Shown: positions 14,312 through 20,130 of the stretch, one piece after another
How the letters are laid out: each line of letters opens with the position of its first letter
How positions within the stretch are numbered: position 1 is the stretch's first letter
Source of the DNA: Nitrospinae bacterium RIFCSPLOWO2_12_39_16
Lineage (GTDB): Bacteria > Nitrospinota > Nitrospinia > UBA9942
Assembly (NCBI GenBank): GCA_001805005.1
Contig: MHDO01000103.1
Span: 1-23,863 of the forward strand
Direction of reading: 5' to 3'
DNA: 23,863 nucleotides
Notes under the pieces: generated by a model
Database searches by the model: none
Seen by the model: only the letters and a program-made list of their open reading frames with translations
Told to the model about the DNA's origin: nothing
Program-made: the position numbers and the translations under genes

Positions 14312-14467
14312 TTACGGTCCTGTAATGACAGCAGTTGGAGCATTTGCCAGCTCCATTACTCCCCAGATTACATAGAATATTGTTGGTATTGCTACCCCCA
14401 GAAAAAACAGCATAGAAATATCATCAAAAAAAATCTGCCAGTTTGATATCTTCCCCTCCTCTTTCAT
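14312..14467 (-). CDS. 51-aa membrane protein, first gene of the haem-copper operon
   Basis: A short ORF 18 nt upstream of subunit II, read in the same direction: charged start (MKEEGKISNWQIFFDD), one long hydrophobic segment (ISMLFFLGVAIPTIFYVIWGVMEL) and ANAPTAVITGP at the end. A GGGGTGA ribosome binding site lies 6 nt before the ATG. It resembles no family I can name. Its place at the head of the operon suggests a small accessory or structural subunit. Confidence 0.7.
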   Translation of the reverse strand: MKEEGKISNWQIFFDDISMLFFLGVAIPTIFYVIWGVMELANAPTAVITGP

Positions 14468-14487
14468 ACCCCTTCACCCCCCTTCAA

Positions 14488-14516
14488 ATAAAATAATTAA
14501 TTAAAAGAAATTTCAA
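14488..14516 (-). promoter_or_regulatory. Possible promoter of the haem-copper operon
   Basis: On the - strand, TTGAAA (complement of 14511-14516), a 17-nt spacer and TTTTAT (complement of 14488-14493). The -10 box is weak. It begins directly after a large hairpin, so the operon could be independently transcribed; no sigma54 elements are visible here. Confidence 0.35.
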
Positions 14517-14589
14517 TGTAGGGCAACCTTTAGGCTTGCTTATGCAGGGCTAAAGCCCTGCCCTACAGTGTGTTGCTGCCGAAGGCAGC
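14517..14589 (-). repeat. Nested palindrome plus hairpin after the porin gene
   Basis: Outer arms TGTAGGGCA (14517-14525) and TGCCCTACA (14559-14567); inner palindrome GCAGGGCT/AGCCCTGC (14544-14561). Next to it GCTGCC GAA GGCAGC (14575-14589) forms a compact hairpin 4 nt beyond the porin stop. No T run follows, so it may end the porin message by structure or simply be repeat DNA. Confidence 0.7.
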
Positions 14590-14593
14590 CTAA

Positions 14594-15883
14594 TTAAAAT
14601 GCTGCATTGATCTGTAAATATACAAAATCTGAGGTCTTATCCTTGTCAATTGTTCTGGCATAATAATCTGAAGTTCCACTCGCCTCTCCCGCACTCCTTC
14701 TTACCCAAGAAAGTTCACATTTAACATTTGAACTTAAACTCTGCCTCGCCATGATATTGATCTCCGAGCCTAAATCATCTTTATTATTTGCATCCTTCTC
14801 AGCCAGACTGTATTTCCAATATTCAGCACCTATCCATAGAGTTTCTGTCGGCTTTAACCCTGCATTTAAAGACATGGCACTCATATTTGACCAGCTTATG
14901 TCATCAGTGAAACCATAAAGAGGATGGTTTGTGGGATAGAGATTCTGGAATGACTCTATTTTATCTGATGTTGAGGATTTATCTCCTGTTGCAGTGTCAT
15001 ACTCGGCGCCAATCCTTAAACCCATAATAGCCTTTAAGGTATAGCCGGCTTTTACAGCAAGGGCGTTAGACTCCTGAGAGATTGTAGTCCCCCCTGATTT
15101 CATGTTATCGCCCCCCTGCAGGGCATATTCTGCAGTATAGTCTGCATCTGCAAATTTACCATTGAGCCTTGCTCCATATGTAAGGACACTCCTGTCAGTC
15201 GAATCATTCTTATCCTGAAGTGCATAAATGTCAATGGTGTTGTTCTGGATAGCCTTAATAATTGCGTAGAGACCGGTGAAGGTATAATCTTTATCATCTG
15301 TTGTGCCGTTTGTCTTGAAATCAGTTGTATCATTTGTAACAGATTCCTTTATTTTTGAATAAAATAAATCCATACCAAAGGTATCTGTATTATACATAAG
15401 CTTTAGGGCATCAAAGCTCCTTGCATTATTTGACCACTCAAATCCACCAATAAGCCTGTGATCTCCATAAGCCATAACCTGACGGCCTAACTTCAATGAT
15501 AATGGCTGTTCTGCAATACCATCAAACTGGACATAAGCCTGTTTTATATCGGTTGATTCAGAGTTGACTGTTGTTGTTGATGTGGTTGTTGATGTTGAAG
15601 CATTGTCTTGTGCTGTGCCGGTGCCATCACTTGTTCCGTCACTCCCCCATGCCCTGCTATCCTGTATCTGGATATATGCCTTCGTCTTTTCATCTATCTT
15701 TGCATCTACATTGAGCCTTGTCCTCTGTATTATCTGCTCCTGACTCTTTGCCCCTGTTGTATTATTTGAAACACTCTCACCCCTGACCCTTATTTCTCCG
15801 CCTAACTTAACATCTGATGCCGATGCCTCTGCAATGAAAAAAACAAGAGACAACAATACTACAACGAAGCCGCATCTTCTCAT
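14594..15883 (-). CDS. AlgE-like outer-membrane beta-barrel porin (alginate export family)
   Basis: 429 aa with a Sec signal peptide (MRRCGFVVVLLSLVFFIAEASAS, cut near residue 23) and alternating polar/apolar strands ending in phenylalanine, the usual outer-membrane assembly signal. The segment LKLGRQVMAYGDHRLIGGFEWSNNARSFDALKL is characteristic of the alginate-export porin family, as are the early RVRGES and RTRLNVDAKI strands. A Ser/Thr-rich stretch (residues 92-110) is probably an extracellular loop. The substrate is unknown; many members of this family are general anion or substrate porins with no link to alginate. Ribosome binding site AGGGGGCGG, own promoter upstream. Its place between nirK and the haem-copper operon suggests a role in substrate uptake. 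Confidence 0.85.
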   Translation of the reverse strand: MRRCGFVVVLLSLVFFIAEASASDVKLGGEIRVRGESVSNNTTGAKSQEQIIQRTRLNVDAKIDEKTKAYIQIQDSRAWGSDGTSDGTGTAQDNASTSTTTSTTTVNSESTDIKQAYVQFDGIAEQPLSLKLGRQVMAYGDHRLIGGFEWSNNARSFDALKLMYNTDTFGMDLFYSKIKESVTNDTTDFKTNGTTDDKDYTFTGLYAIIKAIQNNTIDIYALQDKNDSTDRSVLTYGARLNGKFADADYTAEYALQGGDNMKSGGTTISQESNALAVKAGYTLKAIMGLRIGAEYDTATGDKSSTSDKIESFQNLYPTNHPLYGFTDDISWSNMSAMSLNAGLKPTETLWIGAEYWKYSLAEKDANNKDDLGSEINIMARQSLSSNVKCELSWVRRSAGEASGTSDYYARTIDKDKTSDFVYLQINAAF

Positions 15884-15948
15884 GAACCGCCCCCTTTTAT
15901 AAAATGAATTTTAAAAGTCCTTAAAATAATAAATTTAATAATGATATC

Positions 15949-15977
15949 AATCTATGACTTAAATCATAAATTGTCAA
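15949..15977 (-). promoter_or_regulatory. Porin promoter with an embedded dyad
   Basis: On the - strand, TTGACA (complement of 15972-15977), 17-nt spacer, TAGATT (complement of 15949-15954). Between them, TATGACTTAAATCATA (15953-15968) is an inverted repeat TATGA-N6-TCATA, resembling FNR/CRP-family half-sites. A bound regulator there would block polymerase, so repression is the simplest reading. Confidence 0.6.
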
Positions 15978-16000
15978 TAGATAAAATAAAAAAATTGATA

Positions 16001-16047
16001 ACCCCCCTTTATCCCTTTCTTAAAAATAAAGGGATAAGGGGGATTAC
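16001..16047 (-). repeat. GC-rich palindrome between nirK and the porin gene
   Basis: TTATCCCTTT and AAAGGGATAA (10-bp perfect arms) continue outward into CCCCC/GGGGG, making a long hairpin centred near 16022. It belongs to the C-run/G-run repeats also present in sco. Confidence 0.75.
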
Positions 16048-16058
16048 CAATACATTTT

Positions 16059-16089
16059 AATGCCCCACCAGTAAAATAAGTGGGGCATT
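16059..16089 (-). terminator. Intrinsic terminator after nirK
   Basis: ATGCCCCAC (16060-16068) pairs with GTGGGGCAT (16080-16088), one further A-T pair outside, with an 11-nt A+T-rich loop. The T run is better on the + strand (ATTTTTA) than on the - strand (ATTAAAATG); it lies 15 nt after the nirK stop. Confidence 0.6.
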
Positions 16090-16103
16090 TTTACGGCTAT
16101 ATT

Positions 16104-17117
16104 TTAATGACCGGCATCTGCACCACCAACCTTCAGAGGCTTAAATATTTGTGGTACCTCCGCACCCGTAACCTCAAGTATTCCTACAGCACCCTTATCT
16201 ATTGCACGTGATATTGCATGGTCAACAAGTATATACGCAGCAGGGACATCAACCTTAAATTCAACAATAGCTGCACCACCTGGTGGAATTAATGTGGTTT
16301 GGACATTCTTTGCAGGCTCAGAGCCTACAGCACCCTGCTGATATACCGTATCAAATATCTCACCTATTACATGGAATGCAGATGTAAGATTCGGACCTCC
16401 GTTTCCTACATATAATCTCACTGTCTCACCAACATTTGCCTTTAGATTTCCTGGTGTTGCCATCGCATTAAATTTTACATAGGTCGGCTGCTCAGCCCTC
16501 ATCTTTTCAACATCAAACGCTTGTGCCCCCTTCTCACCTGTCTTCCCCTTTGTATAGTAATCACCCTGAAATACATAGTATTCCCTGTCAACCTTTGGAA
16601 GACCCTTTTCAGGCTCTACCAGAATGAGACCATACATGCCATTTGCAATATGTGTTGGTATATGGGCTGTTGCACAGTGATAGACATATATACCAGGGTT
16701 CAATGCCTTAAAGAAAAAGGCAGTCTTTCCACCGGGAGGCGTCTGTGTAGCCTTTGCACCTCCACCCTGACCTGTTACGGCGTGAAGGTCAATTGAGTGA
16801 ATATTTTTACTTGTCCCGCTGTTTTTCAGATTAAATGTAACATTATCCCCTGCCTTGACACGGATGAATGGACCTGGAACGGTATCACCAAATGTCCAGA
16901 ATGTATATTCAACACCATCTGCCAGTGTCCCCTTTTTTTCAGATGTTTCAAGTTCTACCGTTACATTAGCCCCACCCGCCCTGCTTAGTGCAGGCGGAAC
17001 CTCCGGGGCTGTTGTCAATTTTGCAACCTCATCTGCTGCATTGCTGATGTTACTGATAGCAAAGCTAACAAATAACCCTGTCAGAAACAAAATCCCCAAC
17101 CTGATTTTCCTATTCAT
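16104..17117 (-). CDS. nirK: Copper-containing nitrite reductase
   Basis: A 337-aa periplasmic enzyme of two cupredoxin domains that reduces nitrite to NO. Numbered from ATG 17117: type 1 copper ligands H107, C148, H156, M161; type 2 ligands H112, H147 and, from the neighbouring subunit, H300; catalytic D110 (HSIDLH) and H249 (AFHVIGEIFD). Diagnostic blocks: NPGIYVYHCATAHIPTHIAN, GLPKVDREYYVFQGDYYTKG, VQTTLIPPGGAAIVEFKVD, ILVDHAISRAIDKGA. Signal peptide cut near ISNAAD. An ATG six codons earlier (17135) lies inside the ribosome binding site AAGGAGGG and is rejected. It follows the cytochrome c gene by 54 nt and shares its sigma54-type promoter. Confidence 0.97.
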   Translation of the reverse strand: MNRKIRLGILFLTGLFVSFAISNISNAADEVAKLTTAPEVPPALSRAGGANVTVELETSEKKGTLADGVEYTFWTFGDTVPGPFIRVKAGDNVTFNLKNSGTSKNIHSIDLHAVTGQGGGAKATQTPPGGKTAFFFKALNPGIYVYHCATAHIPTHIANGMYGLILVEPEKGLPKVDREYYVFQGDYYTKGKTGEKGAQAFDVEKMRAEQPTYVKFNAMATPGNLKANVGETVRLYVGNGGPNLTSAFHVIGEIFDTVYQQGAVGSEPAKNVQTTLIPPGGAAIVEFKVDVPAAYILVDHAISRAIDKGAVGILEVTGAEVPQIFKPLKVGGADAGH

Positions 17118-17171
17118 TAAATTACCCTCCTTCATTCAACTTTAATCTTTTATAGACAATTCTTTTTTATC

Positions 17172-17702
17172 TTAATTGCTTTTGTTTGCAACTCCGCCAG
17201 TTTTTCCAAGTTCTCTTATATAATTAACAAGTCCCCATTTTTCTTCATCAGAAAGCATATCTCCAAATGGAGGCATACCGCTTTCTGTCCCATTTGTAAT
17301 AATCCAGAATATCTCACCGTCTGTCCTTACCTTCTGCCAGACAGGGATTGTAAAATTTCTTGGTTTTGGGTCAAAAGAGCTTGCCAGTTCACCGTCTCCC
17401 ATCCCCTTCTCGCCATGACAGTTAAAACAAGTGCCTTTTCCTCCATATATAGCCTTAGCCTCTGACAGAGATTTTTCATCTGATGCGACTAAATTTTTAA
17501 AGGCTCTAACCTCTGCCAATTTGCCTGACGGAACCTTCGTCTCAAGTGCCTCGTGGTCAGGGGATGATTCTAATGCCATATGTTCAGCAGATTCATGGTT
17601 ATCGGAATCTGCCTGTGCAGCACTACCATTTAACATTGTAAAAACAAGGTATAAAGGTATTAACAAAACCACCATGACTAAAGATGTCTTCAGATTTTTC
17701 AC
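17172..17702 (-). CDS. Periplasmic monohaem class I cytochrome c, probable NirK/NOR electron donor
   Basis: 176 aa from GTG 17702 (ribosome binding site AGGGGGTGA). N-terminal hydrophobic segment (8-25) acts as signal peptide or anchor; a His/Glu-rich linker (33-55) follows. One haem site C92-F-N-C95-H96 in GGKGTCFNCHGEKGMGDG, with M143 (ESGMPPFGDMLSDEEKW) as the likely sixth ligand; NYIRELGK is the closing helix. As first gene ahead of nirK behind a sigma54-type promoter, it most likely feeds NirK and perhaps the CuA subunit. Donor identity is inference from order alone. Confidence 0.92.
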   Translation of the reverse strand: MKNLKTSLVMVVLLIPLYLVFTMLNGSAAQADSDNHESAEHMALESSPDHEALETKVPSGKLAEVRAFKNLVASDEKSLSEAKAIYGGKGTCFNCHGEKGMGDGELASSFDPKPRNFTIPVWQKVRTDGEIFWIITNGTESGMPPFGDMLSDEEKWGLVNYIRELGKTGGVANKSN

Positions 17703-17744
17703 AGCTCACCCCCTTTCAATTCTTATTTTTGTATAATAAATTAC

Positions 17745-17808
17745 CCGGCTCCTTATGTGAGGAGGAGGTGAATCGATATGGATTCGATTACCACCAATAA
17801 GTAACCGG
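17745..17808 (-). other. Structured 64-nt palindromic element in the predicted cytochrome c-nirK leader
   Basis: Outer arms CCGGCTCCTTAT (17745-17756) and ATAAGTAACCGG (17797-17808) pair with two mismatches; an inner stem pairs AATCGA (17771-17776) with TCGATT (17784-17789), extended by GGT/ACC. It lies between the predicted sigma54 start site and the GTG of the cytochrome gene, so it would be transcribed into the leader. The opposite strand shows GGAGGAGGTGA followed by an 8-codon ORF (MDSITTNK, 17778-17804). It matches no riboswitch I recognise. Confidence 0.55.
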
Positions 17809-17843
17809 ACCAAATTATTTACACAATCAGTCTATTAGATATC

Positions 17844-17859
17844 AGCAAAAGGGATGCCA
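17844..17859 (-). promoter_or_regulatory. Sigma54 (-24/-12) promoter of the cytochrome c-nirK operon
   Basis: On the - strand TGGCATCCCTTTTGCT fits TGGCAC-N5-TTGCW with one mismatch and exact GG-N10-GC spacing. The start would be near 17833, about 130 nt before the GTG. The IHF-like site and two dyads upstream support it. Confidence 0.75.
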
Positions 17860-17887
17860 CTATTCAAAGATTCTGAATATTCTTATT

Positions 17888-17900
17888 TAACAATTTGATA
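17888..17900 (-). promoter_or_regulatory. IHF-like site
   Basis: On the - strand TATCAAATTGTTA matches the consensus WATCAA-N4-TTR fully. It lies about 55-67 nt upstream of the predicted start, between promoter and dyads, where IHF bends DNA at sigma54 promoters. The surrounding DNA is very A+T-rich, so a chance match is possible. Confidence 0.5.
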
Positions 17901-17958
17901 TTATTGATGTTATTAATTCTTTACACTAATGATAAATTAGGGGAGAAAAAATGGCACT

Positions 17959-17974
17959 GTTACAGGGAGGTAAC
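17959..17974. promoter_or_regulatory. Upstream activator dyad 1, GTTAC-N6-GTAAC
   Basis: GTTACAGGGAGGTAAC: perfect 5-nt half-sites, 6-nt centre, centred about 133 nt upstream of the predicted start, a usual place for an enhancer-binding activator. Confidence 0.6.
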
Positions 17975-18037
17975 AATAAAAAATCTTATATTTAAAACCA
18001 ATATGGATAATCAAATGATTAGATAAGAACAAGAGAT

Positions 18038-18053
18038 GTTACTGTACAGTAAC
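18038..18053. promoter_or_regulatory. Upstream activator dyad 2, GTTAC-N6-GTAAC
   Basis: GTTACTGTACAGTAAC is a perfect 16-bp palindrome with the same half-sites and spacing as dyad 1, 79 bp further upstream (centre about -212). Two identical half-site pairs in one 417-nt intergenic region are unlikely by chance. The rest of that region (17811-18119) holds no gene. Confidence 0.65.
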
Positions 18054-18119
18054 GGCAGACTACTTTTTGACTACTTTGCATTTTAGCAATTATCTATCTT
18101 AATCCTATTTTCTTTGAGT

Positions 18120-19116
18120 TTATATCGGCAATGCAAACAAAAACTTTGCCCCCTTCCCCTCTTCACTCTCAACCCAGACCCTTCCACCAAGATGCTTTAT
18201 TATATATTTTACAATCGGAAGACCGAGTCCTGTCCCCCTTTTAACCCTCTCCTTACCATTCTGCACCTGAATGAACTTCTCAAATATCTTTTCATGATAT
18301 TCCTCAGATATGCCGGGTCCCGTATCTTCTACACATACTTCCACATACTTACCCCTCTTTTCAGCAGATATAGTAATGGTCCCGCCTTTTGGCGTATATT
18401 TTACAGCATTGCTCAGAAGATTTGATGCAACCTGTCGCAACTTTCCATCGTCTGAATTAATAGTCGGCAAATCTGATGATATAGTAGATTTTAAGTTAAT
18501 CCCATATTCCATTGCCTCTCCATAATATATTGCCAATGATTTATTGATTATCCCTTTTATATCCACAGGCTCACTTTTAAATATCATCTGCCCTGCCTCT
18601 ATCTTCGCAAGGTCAAGGTAGTCATTTACAAGGTTCTCAAGCCTCATCCCCTCATGCCTGATTACTTCAAGGAATTCAACAAATATCTTTTTAATTGTTT
18701 CAGGTTTATCCTTATGCATGAGAAGCATATCAGTATACGACCTGATAGATGTCAGAGGTGTTCTTAAATCGTGGGCAACTATGTTTAAAAATTCTGTTTT
18801 TTGTCTGCAAAAAAACCTTTTCTGCCCCTTTCTTCCAGAAGTCTATCTCCTTTTTATTTTTAGAATTTATTGCCTCTATTAACTTATTCAGGGTAAAAGA
18901 CTGTCTTACAAAATGTATATTTTTTGATATATCATCAACAAATATCTCGCTTAGCTGAATTGCAATCCTCTCTGTAACAAGGCTCTGCTCCTTGTTAAAC
19001 TCTTCCCTTATCTGATTTTCTATTGAACTCTGAAGATGGGAAAACATGGACAAAAAAAGGTAGAAAAGAGTGGATGTCAGAACTATACCTGTCAGAAAGA
19101 TATATCTTTTTTTCAT
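18120..19116 (-). pseudogene. Sensor histidine kinase, single frameshift at an A7/T7 run
   Basis: Two frames make one kinase of about 331 aa. The first (from ATG 19116) has a membrane helix (5-26) and a coiled-coil-like linker ending EIDFWKKGAEKV. The frame is then lost at the run 18809-18815; dropping one base gives KVFCRQKTEFLNIVAHDLRTPLTSIRSYTDMLL, the HisKA dimerisation box with its phospho-accepting His. The rest follows: N box (GKLRQVASNLLSNAVKYTP), G1 (VEDTGPGISEEYHEKIFEKF), G2 (GTGLGLPIVKYIIKHLGG). Everything else is intact, so sequencing error, recent mutation or slippage at the run all fit. It lies upstream of, and is read towards, the cytochrome c-nirK operon and may sense its inducing condition; no response regulator is present. 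Confidence 0.85.
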
Positions 19117-19154
19117 ATTTTATCACCGCCCTAAAATACATCCCCTTCATAGAT

Positions 19155-19275
19155 TGTCCGACAATTCGTTTTTATCATTCTGAATGGAGCATAGCAGATG
19201 AAGAATCCCATTTTTAATGCGTTATAAAAAGCGAGATTCTTCGGCTAACACCTCAGAAATGACAATTATCGGACA
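19155..19275. repeat. Composite palindromic repeat between rlmB and the kinase gene
   Basis: Outer arms TGTCCGACAATT (19156-19166) and AATTATCGGACA (19264-19275); inside, ATCATTCTGAATGGAG ... GAAGAATC is mirrored by GAGATTCTTCGG ... CAGAAATGAC. The inner part is of the 'CATTCTGA ... GAAGAATCT' type common as intergenic repeats. No gene in the 180-nt gap. Confidence 0.75.
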
Positions 19276-19296
19276 GCCTCGTTAGAGCGAAGTCTT

Positions 19297-20022
19297 TTAC
19301 TGAAGCCTCTGTCTCAAAATCTCATAAAAAATAATTGAACATGCTGCTGACACATTAAGCGAGGATACCTTCCCTTTCATTGGTATAGATACTATAAAAT
19401 CACACTTTTCCTTTGTCAATCTCCTCATCCCCTTTGATTCACTCCCGAATACAACTGCTATCGGGTCATTATAGGACAATGAAAAACAGTTCTTTTCTGC
19501 ACCCGCCTCAACACCTACAATCCAGAAACCCTTTTCTTTTAATTCCTCAATTGTATTGGAAATATTTGTAACCCTGACAACCGGGATATGTTCAATTGCA
19601 CCTGCAGATCTCTTTACCACTACAGGGGTAACACCTGCTGCCCTGTCCTTTGGAATAATTACACCACCAATACCGAGAGCCTCTGCTGACCTTATTATTG
19701 CCCCAAGATTTCCGGGGTCTTCTATTCCGTCTAAGATTACAATTACAGGCTTACTATCTTTTCTATATAACTGCTCTACCAACTCATGGAGTTCAATCTC
19801 TTTTTTGTGGGATACAATCGCCACAACACCTTGAAAGTTCTGTGTTGGGAGTTTGGAATTAGGAGTTATCTCTACCTTTATTCCTTTTGATTTTGCCAGA
19901 GATTCTATTTCAAGAATCCCCTTCCCGCTCTTTCCAGCGGCTATTTGTATTTTAACAAACTCCCTCTCCCCTGACCTCAATGCCTCAAGGACTGGATTGA
20001 TACCGTATATAACCTCGCTCAT
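19297..20022 (-). CDS. rlmB: 23S rRNA (guanosine-2'-O)-methyltransferase, TrmH/RlmB family
   Basis: A 241-aa SPOUT methyltransferase with an N-terminal L30e-like substrate-binding domain (YGINPVLEALRSG, NFQGVVAIVS). The three SPOUT motifs: ILDGIEDPGNLGAIIRSAEALG (96-117), VVFGSESKGMRRLT (190-203), and IPMKGKVSSLNVSAACSIIFYEILRQR (213-239), which forms the AdoMet-binding knot. Expected to methylate the 2'-O of G2251 in 23S rRNA; closely related family members act on tRNA G18, but the N-terminal domain and length favour RlmB. Ribosome binding site GGAG 4 nt before the ATG. It follows cysS on the - strand, a common pairing, with a repeat between them. Confidence 0.93.
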   Translation of the reverse strand: MSEVIYGINPVLEALRSGEREFVKIQIAAGKSGKGILEIESLAKSKGIKVEITPNSKLPTQNFQGVVAIVSHKKEIELHELVEQLYRKDSKPVIVILDGIEDPGNLGAIIRSAEALGIGGVIIPKDRAAGVTPVVVKRSAGAIEHIPVVRVTNISNTIEELKEKGFWIVGVEAGAEKNCFSLSYNDPIAVVFGSESKGMRRLTKEKCDFIVSIPMKGKVSSLNVSAACSIIFYEILRQRLQ

Positions 20023-20055
20023 TTTTCTCCAAAATTATATGGTAACCATTTACAG

Positions 20056-20130
20056 AGTAGGCAGTAAGCAGTAGGCAGTAGGCAGTTTTTTTTATTATTT
20101 ACTCCATACTCCTTACTGCTTACTCCTTAC
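20056..20130. repeat. 'GTAGGCAGTA' palindromic repeat between cysS and rlmB
   Basis: Tandem AGTAGGCAGTAAGCAGTAGGCAG units (20056-20085) are mirrored by ACTCCATACTCCTTACTGCTTACTCCTTAC (20101-20130). The right arm runs into cysS and encodes its last residues VRSKQ and the stop. Confidence 0.85.

Noticed and set aside
17118..17135. ATG 17135 as the nirK start
   Set aside because: It lies inside the AAGGAGGG ribosome binding site; ATG 17117 has correct spacing and begins a proper signal peptide.
18038..18053. GTTACTGTACAGTAAC as a LexA box or the terminator of the kinase gene
   Set aside because: It has no T run, and a partner with the same GTTAC-N6-GTAAC half-sites lies 79 bp away, so an activator dyad explains both better; LexA identity cannot be shown.
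18770..18815. Two separate frameshifts in the kinase
   Set aside because: Re-reading the frames shows that a single base change at the 18809-18815 run restores the whole HisKA segment.
20056..20085. Tandem GTAGGCAGTA units as a CRISPR-like or satellite array
   Set aside because: Units are about 7-10 nt with no spacers and are mirrored at 20101-20130, so this is a palindromic intergenic repeat.
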